A DNA stretch of 64,000 bases from Nocardia paucivorans NBRC 100373. Its GTDB lineage: Bacteria; Actinomycetota; Actinomycetes; Mycobacteriales; Mycobacteriaceae. Positions 33,173 through 45,100 of the stretch are shown here, piece by piece. Below the pieces are notes generated by a model, which saw only the letters and a program-made list of their open reading frames with translations, did no database searches and had not been told where the DNA came from. Positions within the stretch are counted from its first letter, which is position 1; every line of letters starts with the position of its first letter. A program made the translations under genes and the position numbers. Where the stretch lies: positions 124,001-188,000 of the forward strand of contig NZ_BAGE01000052.1 in NCBI RefSeq assembly GCF_000308675.1. Reading direction: 5' to 3'.

Positions 33173-36100
33173 CACACCGCCTCCGCCGGTATCTGTGGCG
33201 ACGGTAGATAACCGACGCGGGCACAGTGCTCCAGATAGGTGCGCACCAGGTCCCTGGTCGAGGGGCAGTCGATCCCCACGGCACCGAGCACACCCCGGGT
33301 GTAGGCGCAGTCGGCGTAGGAGCTCTCCTCGTAATGGATCATGCCGAACAGTTCGATGCCGTACTTGAACATCTCCAGGGTCTGGCTCTGGTACTCCCGG
33401 TTGCTGTCGCGCCAGCGGATCAATCGTTCGGTGACCCTGCGGTGGAACTCCTCGAGCGGTACGAATTCCACCGGATACCCGGCCTCGCGCACGTACTGCA
33501 CCACGTCGTAGTAACGGCGGATATCGGGGTTGGTGAGGTGGTAGGTCTCCCGATAGGTGGGGCGGTGCAGCGCTATGTGCACAATGGCGGCGGTGACATA
33601 GTCGACCGGGGTGATATCCCAGTGCACCGGGGTCAGCATGGTCTGCCCGGTCTCCACCATCGTCTTGAGAATGTCGTAGTAGGCGCCTTTGACGCTGACC
33701 TCGGAGAACGGGTACCGCCCGGTGACACTGTCGCCCATGATGTTTCCCGGGCGCACGATGTCCCAGCGCAGGCCTCGTGCGCTCGCGGCGCGGATCAGCT
33801 TCTCGGATTCGTATTTCGTCCGTTGATACGGCAGGTGGTCGTAGCCCTGGCCGAGTTCCAGATCGCGTTCGGTGAACGGCGGATTGTTGAAATTCAGCCG
33901 ATCGCCGAGGGCGCTGAAACTGGAGACGTAGATCAGGTATCGGCCGCGGCTGTGCAGTGCGAATTCGACGGCCCGCGCGGTACCCGCCACATTGATCGGA
34001 GCGAGTTGTTCGTAGAACCCCACCAGGGTGGTCCGGCCGGCGGCGTGGATGGTGAGGTCGGTGTCGGCGGCCAGCCGTCGCCAGGTGGTCTCATCGAGCC
34101 CGAACCGGTCGCGGGAGACGTCACCGAGCAGCACCGTGACCCGCTCGGCGAACGCCTCGGCCAGGGTGTCGTCGGGATCATAGGTGGTCAGGAAATGTCG
34201 GATCCGCCGGATGGCGGCATCCATCGAGGTCCCACGCACCAGACAGGTGATGCGGGTATCGGTGGTCGCGAGTAGATCGCACAGCAGTTTGCCGCCGAGC
34301 ACACCCGTGACACCGGTGACGAAGACGGACTCGACGGATATCGGCCGATCGAGGGTGATCACCGCGATCTCCTCGACCGATTCGGCGGCCGACGCGCTCT
34401 CGACGCCGGTGGCCGATCGGGCGGTCTCGCCATGTGCCGCCGGGGTGATGATGCCCTCGTCCACCAGATACGAACCGAAGGCGCGAATGGTCGGGTACAG
34501 TTCGGTCGACTCGGCGGGGATGTGGACGTCGTAGCGTTTCATCACCCGGTTCAGCATGCGCACGGTGGTCACCGAATCGAACCCGAAATCGATGAACTCC
34601 GCGTCGAGGTCGAGTTCGGCGGCGTCGGTTTTGGTGAGGTCGGCGAAAATATCCCGGATCTCGGTGTACAAGCGCGTGCGCAGACCGTTTTCATCGGTCT
34701 CATCCGCATGTCCGCCACCGGTCCTGTCCCGAGCCGGACCGGTGAATTCGCCGGCGCCGTCACGCGCTTCGGCGGCGATATCCCCTCCGGCGCCGACCCG
34801 AGCGGCGGTACCGTGCTCCCGAACCGACCCGAGACGGCCCATGGGGTTCTCGTCCCGATGGGCCTGCGGCACCGGTGCACCGCCTGCCGCGCGCAGGGGG
34901 CGGTCCTGCGATATCGACCACCGGTCCGAACCTTCCGAAACCCTGGTGGGATCGGTGCCCCTCCGCATATCGTCCCGCACACCCGCGGGTCGGGGGTCCG
35001 GCTCAGGGTCGGCTGCCGACACGGAACCGGCACGCGGATCCGTTCGCCGACGATAATCCTCCGGCACGATCCAGTACCGTTTCCGCGCGAAGGGATAGGT
35101 GGGCAGGCCGACAATACGACCGAAGGGCGTCTCGTACGCGTTCTCCCAGTCGACGGTCCACCCCGAGGCCCACATTTCCGCTACCCGGGGCAGATTCCCG
35201 GAGCGCAGCAGGGACCGTATCCGGGCGCGGTCGGACTCGGACTCTCCCGGTAGCTCGTCGACCTGCCGATGGGTGGGCGCCACACCGCGGAAGACGAGCA
35301 GCCCCTCCGCGGCGGTGCCATCGGTGAGCAGCGAGAGCAGTTCCTCGGTCGACGAGGCGACCACGGCCAGCCGGTGAGTGAACTGTCGGCGGCCTACCGC
35401 CAGCGTCCACGCCACATCCGCCAGCCGGGCGGGTCGGCGGCGCAGAGCGTGGACGAGTCGTTCGACGGTTTCGGTCAACCGGTCGCCGTCACGGGCCGAG
35501 AGCACCACGATCCGGGCGCGATCCTCGCTTGCCGGCAACTCGGGCGCGGCGGCGTCGGTCAGGATCAGGTGAGCGTTCGCGCCGCCCGCGCCGAACGAGC
35601 TCACGGCCGTGATCCGGGCGCTTCCGTCGGCGTGTCGTGGCCACGGGGTGGGCGCGTCGATCACCCGGAACGGGCTCGCGGCGAAATCGATCGCCGGGTT
35701 CGGCGGGTCACCGTGCAGGTTCGGCGCCATCGTGTTCTCCCGCAACTGCAGGAGCGCCTTCACCACCCCGGCGGCGCCCGCGGCGGCCTCCAGATGCCCG
35801 ATAACCGATTTCGCGGAGCCGATACCGCAGTAGCCGCGGGCGTCGGTGGATCGACGGTAGGCCTTGGACAGGGCTGCGATCTCGATCGGGTCACCGAGCG
35901 CGGTACCGGTGCCGTGCGCCTCCACGAATTCGATATCGCCCGGGTCGACCCGGGCGGTGGTGAGCGCCCGCTCGATGAGTTCGGCCTGAGCATTCGGGTT
36001 GGGGACGGTGAAACCGTTGGTGTGGCCGCCGTGATTGATCGCGCTGCCGCGGATCACCCCGTGGATACGGTCGCCGTCGCGCAGCGCGTGCCGTAAGGGT

Positions 36101-39100
36101 TTGAGCACCAGTGTCACCACCCCTTCCCCCGGCACATACCCGTCGCCGCCGGCGCCGAAGGAGCGGCAACGTCCGTCGCTCGACGCCCACCTTCCATATC
36201 CGAGCAGCAGATATTTCCCGGGGTGGATCGATACGTTCACCCCGCCGGCCAGCGCGTACGCGCATTCGCCCCGCCGCAGGCTTTCGCAGGCCAGATGCAG
36301 GGCGGTCAAGGATGCCGAGCAGGCGGTGTCGACCGCCAGGCTGGGGCCGGTGAAACCGAAGTGATACGACACCCGGTTCGCGACGGCGAAATACCCGGAG
36401 ATGGGCACCCCGACGAACGCCTGGTATTCGGCGTACCCGACCCCGACGAACACGCCGGCGTCCGGCAATCCGCGCGCGTGGGCGCGTAACCGTTCGGGCG
36501 GGTATCCGGCGTCTTCCAATGCCGCCCAACATGTTTCCAGGAACAACCGCTGCTGTGGATCCATTTCTTCGGCGTCCTTGGGGGTCACCCCGAAGAAGGG
36601 GGCGTCGAAGCAGTCGACATCGTCGATGAATCCGCCCCAGCGGACGTAGGTGGTGCCGGGTTCGTCGATATCGTCGGAGAGATAATCGCGATGGTTCCAC
36701 CGCTGCGACGGCACCTCGATGATGCAGTCCCGGCCGGCGACGAGGTTTTCCCAGAATTCCTCGATATCACCGGCCATGGGGAACTTGCCCGCCATACCGA
36801 TGACGGCGATCTCCTCGACATCGGGGGGCGGCGTCGGCACGGTCGACTCGGACCGTGGGTGCTCCCGGTCCGCGACCTCGGGAGAGGGTCTGTCTGTGAC
36901 GGTGCCGGATGTATCGGTGGGTGCAGGTGACTCGGCGGCGAGCGCCACGAGCCGGTCGGGGTACTCGCGGGCCAGGTGTTCGGCCAGCTCCCGTACGGTT
37001 CGGTATTCGAAAAACAGCGTGCCGGGCAGTGATCCGAAGTCCTGGCACATCCGTTCGGTCATGGTGGTGACGAGCACCGAGTCGATGCCGTAGTCCTGTA
37101 GCGGTCTCCGGGTGCGGATGCGGTCGGGGTCGAGACGGCAGTAGCCGGCGAGCAGGCCCTTCAGATAGTTCTCGGCAACTCGGCGGATCTCGTCGCCGGT
37201 CGCGCCCACCTCGAGCCGTGGTGTGGCGGGATTCCGCGTCTTTTCCGGGTCGGGGTCCGGCGGGGCGATCGTGGGCGTCCGGGCCGCGGGTTCGGCGTCC
37301 GCGGCCTCGACCGGATGCGCCTCGGAGAACCAGCATCGTTGCCGGTCGAATCGGTAACCGGGCAGATGCAACCGACGGACGTCGGGTAGGTACCAGGTGG
37401 CACAGGCCACCGGTTCGCCGGCGGCCCACCGTCGCGCGGCCTCGGTCGGCTCGGCCACGGTGGTGTGTGACCGCTCCGGTTGCGGAATATCGGCGATGGA
37501 TTCGCCGAGGAACACCGTTTCCGCGAACTCGGCGGCGTTTCCCGCCGCGGTGGCGCGGAGTCGGGCGATCAACGCGGCGCGGGAATCCGCCACGATGGCG
37601 AGCCGGTGTTCGAAAGCGGTCCGACCGACGGCCAGGGTGTGCGCGATATCGCGCAGGCGGTGTTCCGGATGGGTTTCGAGGTGGCGGGCCAGATGGTATG
37701 CGCCGTCGCGCAGGCTGCGCGGAGAGCGCGCCGAGAGCACCACGACATTCACGGTGTCCCGACCGGTGTCGTCCGGCGCCGCGGCGACCGGTTCCACATC
37801 GGGTGGCGCGGAAACCACCAGATGCGCATTGGTGCCGCTGAATCCGAACGAACTCACCGCCGCGGTTCGCGCGTGCGCGGGCCACTCGCGCGGCTCGGTA
37901 TTGACGTAGAACGGTGAATCGGCCAACCCCAGCAGGGGGTTCACGGTGTTCAGATGCAGTGACGGTGGAATCGTTCCAGCGCGCATCCCCAGCAGGACGG
38001 CGAACAGCCCGGCCATGCCGGCGGCGTGCGAGGCGTGTCCGATATGCGATTTCACCGAACCGATGGCAATGGTGCCGACCGTATCGGTGTACTGCCGGAA
38101 TGCGGCGGTCAACGCCTCTATCTCCACCGGATCCCCCAGCCGGGTACCGGTTCCGTGGGTTTCGACATAGCCGATCTCGGATGGGTCGATCCCGTACCGG
38201 CGATACACCTGCAATTCGAGTTCGGTCTGCGAGCGGGCGCTGGGGGCGGTGATGCCGAAGGTGCGGCCGTCGTGGTTCACACCGATACCGCGGATCACAC
38301 CGTGGATGGGGTCGCCGTCGCGGCGAGCGGCGTCCAGGGATTTCAGGACCACCGCGCCCACACCTTCGGCGATGACGAAGCCATCGGCCTCGGCATCGAA
38401 ACTCGCGCAGCGCCCGCGCGGCGACAGCATGCCCATGGCGGAGGCGAGCAGGTGATATTCCGGGGTGACGAATACCGCTACACCGCCGGCGAGGGCCAGT
38501 TCGGACTCCCCGGAGGCGATACTGCGGCATGCCTGGTGCACGGCGACCAGCGCCGAGGAGCAGGCGGTGTCCAATCCGATGCAGGGGCCGGTCAGATCCA
38601 GGTGGTAGGCGATGCGGGCGGGAAGGATCGCGGGGCTGTTACCGGTGAACACATGGGGTGAGGCGATACCCGTCCGGCTGCGCAACAAGGCGGCGTAGTC
38701 CGAACCGGGCGATCCGACGAACACACCACATCGCTTGCGCCGCAGCGATTTCGGATCTATCGCGGCGTCCTCGAGCGCGAGCAGGCCGTGTTCGAGGAAC
38801 AGCCGCTGCTGCGGATCCATATAGTCGGCCTCGGCGGGGACGATATCGAAGAAGACGGGGTCGAAAAGGTCGATATCGTCGAGGAACCCGCCCCGCCCGA
38901 AGGCGATCTGCTCCGGTGCCGACGTGCCCGACCGATAGCCCTCGGCCAAAAGCCGGCGTCGCGGTGGTATCTCGGTGACCATATCCCGGCCGGCGCACAG
39001 ATCGGCCCAGAACTCGTCCAGGTCGGCGGAACCCGGGAACCGCCCGGACATGCCGATGACGGCGATATCGAGCGAAGTGCCCGAAGCGGTTTCCGACCGG

Positions 39101-42100
39101 GACGGGGTGACCGTCGACGACGCGAGGTCCCGGAGCGGGCGCGGTGCCGGAGTGGTGGTCGGTACCACGCCGGGTGCATCGTCCGCCACCGGCGCGGCAT
39201 GGCCGGGATGGGAGCCGGATGATGCGGCGGGTGGCGGTGCGGTGGCTACCTCGATGGTGATCCGTTCGGCCAGCCGCCGAACCGTCGGGTGGTCGAAGAC
39301 CACGGTGGGACGCAGATCGAGACCGTATCGGGTGTTGATCCGGTCGACGATCTTGACCGCGAGAATGGAATCGACCCCGTAATCCGATATCGGTAGATCG
39401 GCGCTCAGATCATCGGCCGCGATATCGAGGCATTCGGCCACGATATCGGCGACCCCGGTGGTCGGTGCGTCACGGACGGCCGGTGCGGTCTCGGATGGTG
39501 CCGTGGCGGCGGGTGAGACCGCGGCCAATACGCGGTATCCGGGGTCGGTGCCGTCGGCCGTTTCCGCGCCGTAGGCCCGCACATCGGCGAAACCCGCTCC
39601 GGACAGCGCCGCACGCCACCCGTCCTCGGACAGCAGGGGGGAGTTCGGGAGACGCAGGTGCGGGTCGGTGTAGGCGTGCCAGCCGTCGAGGAGCCCGAAG
39701 GTCAGGGCGAGCGCTTCCCGGTCGGTGGTGGTCTCCAGACAGGCCAGCAGCCCACCCGGGGCGAGCACTCGCCGCAGATTCCCGAGCGTCGGGGCAATGG
39801 CGGCAACGGCGTGCAGGACATTGGCGCACACCACCAGATCCATGCCGTGCTCGGCGACGCCTTGGGCGAGTGGATCGGCGGTGAGGTCGAAAACGGCGAA
39901 CCGCAGTTGCGGGTGGTCACCGAAAACGCGGCGACCGTGTGCAACCAGCCCGGGCGAGATATCGGTGTAGTGGTATTCGAACTCGACCCCGGATTCCTCG
40001 AGCGCGGCGAGCACCGCGTGGGTCGTGCCGCCGGTGCCCGCGCCCACCTCGAGGACACGCAGGACGGGGCCGGTGTGTTCGACGGCCGCCGCGGATACCA
40101 GTTCGGCGAGCAGGGTGTTGGCGGCGTCGTAACCGGGATTGCCATGGTAGATCGCGCCGACCAGATCGAGATCGCCACCGGGGAACAGCACCTCGGTGGC
40201 GGCCAGGTCGCCGCGCAGTACCCGCGGATAGGCGGTCAGGCAGACGTCCAACAAGCGCACATACGGTTGGGTGTGGGGATAGCGGGCCACCAGATCGGCC
40301 CGCATCCAGGTGGTGCCGGGCGGAGGTCCCGGCACCGTCAGAAGTTCGCCCGTCACACGAATCAACCCGTGCTCGCGCAGAATGTCCACGCAGGCGGTCA
40401 GCAGGCGGTGGTATCGGGGCAGGATACCCAGTTCGTCGGCGAGCGTGGCGATCCGGTGGGCACCGGGGGCGAGACCGAGATCGGCGAAGGTCGCGAACAA
40501 CAGTAGTGCCGCATAGCGGCTCACCTCGACCTCACCGAGTGCCACCGTGGGGCGACTCGCGCGTGGTCTGCTCTCGAAGCGGCGGAAGACCGCGGTACCG
40601 GCCTCCCCCGTCTCCGTTTCGGCCTCTCGCGGTTGCCCCGTGGCCGCCCGGAGAATCGGGGCAGCGTCCGGCGCGTGGACCCCAATGGTGTCCGTACCGT
40701 TCTCGGGCTCTACCGACAGTGCGGTGGTCGTCTCGGTGATCCAGTACTCGTGCCGTTCGAACGGGTAGCCGGGCAGGGACATACGTCGAATCGGTCCGCC
40801 GCGCCGCGACCAGTCGACCTGCGCGCCCGAGACCCACAGCTCGGCCAACCGTTCGGGTGGGGTGTTCGGATCGATGGCGGGGGTCGGCGTGGTGGAGTCG
40901 ACGGTGCCGGTGTGGACGGCCCCATCCGTACCCGCCGCATAGGAGTCGAGTGCGTCCGCGACCGCACGGGGACCGACGGCGACGAGAGCGAGCCGATGCG
41001 GCAGGGCCGGGCGCCCGATCTGCAGGGTACGCGCCGAATCGGTGAAATCGGCGCTGTCCATGTCCCGGAAATGCCGGGCCATCAGTTCGGCGTATCGTCG
41101 CAGGCGTTCGGGTGTGCGCGCCGAGAGCACGACGATTTCGGGATCGCCGGTGCCGTGTGCCCCGGCCCGATCGTCGACGAACTCCGCGACCACCACATGC
41201 GCGTTGGCGCCGCCCGCACCGAAGGCGCTGATACCGGCCATCCGCCCGCGAGCGGGGTCGCGGCGCGGCCAGTCCTCGACGGATCGGGGCAGATGAAACG
41301 GAAGTGTGGCGGGGTCGATCACCGGGTTCGGACGGTCGGCGTGCAGGGTCGGAGCGATCTGTCCGTGGCGGAACTGCAACAGCACCCGGATCAGGCCGGC
41401 GATTCCGGCCGCGGCTTCCAGGTGGCCGATATTCGATTTCACCGAGCCGATCGCCCGCCGCGCCGCGGACCGATTATCCGATCCGAATACCGTTGTCAGG
41501 CCGGTTATTTCGATCGGATCACCCAATGGGGTGCCGGTCCCGTGCGCTTCCAGATAGTCGATGTCGTCGGGGCGCGCCCCCGCTTCGGCGAGCGCCCGAG
41601 CGATCACCTCGGCCTGCGCCTCGGGGTGCGGCACACTGTATCCGGCGGTGCGGCCGCCGTGGTTGACCGCGCTGCCCAGGACGAGTCCATGCACGGTATC
41701 GCCGTCGGCGAGGGCGGTGGCGAGCGGTTTGAGATAGACCGCCCCCACGCCTTCTCCCGGCACATAACCGTCGGCGTCCGCGCCGAACGGGCGACATCGG
41801 CCGGATGTCGACATCATGCCCAGCTCGCGCAACAGCAGGAATTTGTCCGGGTGCAGCAGCAGATTCACTCCGCCGACGACGGCGGCGTCGCATTCGCCGT
41901 CGAGGATGCTGCGCCGGGCCAGGTGCAGGGCCGTCAGCGATCCGGAGCACGCGGTGTCGACGGTCAGGCTCGGTCCGCGCAGCCCGAGGGTGTAGGAGGT
42001 GCGATTGGCGATGGACGAGGGGATCGAGGCCACCGCCACCGGATTGTCGCCACGGGCCGTCGCCTCGGCGCCGAGCAGGCGGTAGTCGCTCCAGGTCGCG

Positions 42101-45100
42101 GCCGCGAAAACCCCCACCCGCCGCTGCCGGATCGTCGGGTCGTCGGGGTGGTATCCGGCGTGTTCCAGTGCGGCGTAGGCCTGTTGCAGGAACAGCCGCT
42201 CCTGCGGGTCCAGCAGTGGGGCGTGGGCGGGGGGAATCCGGAAGAACCGCGGATCGAAGGCACCCACCTCGCGCAGGAACCCACCGACGGTGGGTAACCG
42301 CCCGGCGCGGCCGTAGTCGATCGGCCATCCACGTTCGGCCGGTACCGGACCCACGGCATCGTGACCGGCGCGGAGATTGCGCCAGAATTCGGAGATATCG
42401 TCGGCGTCCGGGAAGCGGCCGCTGTATCCCACGATCGCCAGGGCGGTCTCGTCCGGAAGACGATCGCGCGCCACCGGGGGCACGTTCGGGGTGGTCCCGT
42501 CCCGATCCTGCGCCCCGGAATCACCCATCGTGTTCGGCTGTTTCGACGCCGTGGGAGGCACCGGCGCGGACACTCCGGTCACACCTGTGGAGGATGTCGA
42601 TATCGCGGTGAACAGCCGCCGGACGATCGTGGCCCGGTCACCCCACACACACGCCGTATACGGCCGGTCGTGGGCCGACAACACCAGATCCAGCCCGACC
42701 TCGGTGGGCAGCGGAACCATCCCGGAGGCGCGCAACGCATCGATCTGCGCTTCCGGTGGACGCATACCACCCTCGGCCCACAACGGCCATGCCACGTCCA
42801 CCACGCGGGTTGTTCCCACCCGATGCGTGGACCGGTATTCGGCGACGGCATCCAGCCAACGGTTGGCGGCCGCGTAGTCGGCCTGGCCCGGGTTTCCCAG
42901 CACCGCCGACACCGACGAGAACAGCACCAACAGCCGAGCGTCGGGCATACTGCGCAGCAACCGCATACTCCCGCGCACCTTGGGAGCCAGCACGGCCGCG
43001 GCGGCTTCGCGGGGACTGCCGGCGATCAGACCGTCGCGCAGCACGCCCGCCGCATGGAACACCACATCGATGCGGCCGAAGGTCGCGCGGGCGATGGCGG
43101 CGAGACGATCGGTATCGGCCGCCTCGCTCACATCGGCACGCACATGGATGGCCTCCCCGCCCAGTTCGGCGATCCGCGCGAGCAGAGCCGCACCCGACGC
43201 GTCGAGCGCCCGCCGCGACACCAACACCAGACGGGCCCCGTGCTCGCGCGCCATCCGCAGCGCCAGGACGCGCCCGATACCGCCGAACCCGCCGGTCACC
43301 ACCGCGACCACCCCGGCCTCGAAGACCTTCTCTACGGGCCGGACCGCATTGGTCCCCGCCGTACCGGATGCGCAGGGAGCCGGAAGTTCTCGTGGTATCC
43401 GAATCCGGCGGCGGCCGGCCCGATAGCACACCTCGGATCCCGTCTCGTGGTCGGCGACGGCCAGCTCCGCGGCGACGACCGTCGGGATATGGCTCGGCTG
43501 CTCGCAGAGGACGGCGCGCACCGTCGGAGTCGGGGTCTCCAGGCGTAGGCTGCGCGCGAAACCCGCCGCCAGCGCATGGCTCAGTACTCCCGTTGCGGAA
43601 TCGCTCGACACGGCGAGGATGCGCCGCACCGGCGCGGCCGGAGTCGAGCCCGATACCGCCTGCACCAGGTCGCGCAGCGGCAGATATACCGCCTCGACCA
43701 GGTTTTCCGGTTCCTCGGCATCGGTGACCCGTGTGCTCCACCCGTAGACCGCGGCGTCGAAGACAAGGCCCCGGGCGGCAAGTTCGTCGAGTACCGCGCG
43801 CAGGTGTTCGGGTCGGGTGGGGTCCACCGTGAACCCGTCCGCGCCCGAGGTGTAGTGGTCGCCGGGCCGGACCCGGACGAGGAAGGTCGAGGCGGGCGGG
43901 GTGGGATACGGTTCGTCGGCGGTATCGAAAACCAGTAGCGCGGTGGGGGCCACCGGGGCGGGCGCGGAATCGTCGAGGATCCAGTCGTATTCGAAGGTCA
44001 CCAGCGTATGACCGGCCGGTCCGACCGTTTCACCCTCGTCGTTCTCCGGCCGCGAAGCGGTGTGGGGACGAATCGGTGCGGTGTGGGCCGTCGTCCCTAC
44101 CGGACCGTCCACGGGTGCCGGCCATTCGACGGGTTCTCGCGGCATCTCACCGGGAGCGCGATGGTCCGCCGCTCGATATTCGGATTCGTCGGGCTGCCGC
44201 GCGGAATCGGGGACGCCTCCGCGCTCGGCCGGGCCGATATCCACATGAGGCACCGGTTCCGCGAAGGACACGGTGGAAGAGGACGACTCCGACGTCGAAC
44301 GCCAGCGCGCGCCCACCGTCTCGGCGAGATATGTGGCAAGCGCGTCGACGGTCTGATACTCGAACAACAGGGTGGGGTACAGCGGTTGCCCGGCCCGCTG
44401 CTCCAGCAGTGCGGTGAGCCGTAGCAGCCTGCTCGAGTCCAGGCCCAACTCGTAGAAACCCACATCGGTGGCCACCGCCGTCACGTCGACGCCGAGTTCC
44501 TCGGCCACCAAGGCCAGTAGATCGGCGGCGATCACCGCGCTCGGGTCGTGTACCGCGGTGGGTTCCGCGGCCGGCGCTCCCGTGGACCCGTCCCCCGAGA
44601 GCACGGCGGCCGACCGGTTCTCGACCGATGTGGTCGCGGCGGTTCGCGGCGCGGACGAGAACGTGACAATCGTGGGTGATTCGGACGCGGTCGCCGTGAC
44701 CGGTCGCCGGATATCGGCACTGCCCCGAACCCGTTTGGAGACCAGACGGTATTCGGCGATCGGCAGCCCCTGCCCATCGTGCAATCGCACATCTGCCTCG
44801 AGCAGATCCGTTCTCGTTCCCCCGCGGGCCGAGGCGGTGACGAACACCCGTTCCGGGGTGGGACGCCACGCCCGCACGGTGTCGAAATAGATCGGAACGA
44901 ACGCGCTGTCGTCGTCGACGCCCAGACGGGCCGGGTCGACGAACGCGACAATGGTCGAGGCATCGAGGAAGGTCGGGTGCAGTAGGAAACCGGGCAGATA
45001 CGCAGTGGCCTCCGGACCGAGCGTCAATTCCGCGGTGACCGTGTCGTCGACGCGGCGGAATCGGCCCCGAGCGCGCATGAAGTCGCGGTGTTCGATACCG

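Noticed and set aside
41936..41962. Inactive (KS0) ketosynthase in module 6 because of CSGS
   Set aside because: The catalytic Cys and both His motifs are intact; only the residue two after Cys differs.
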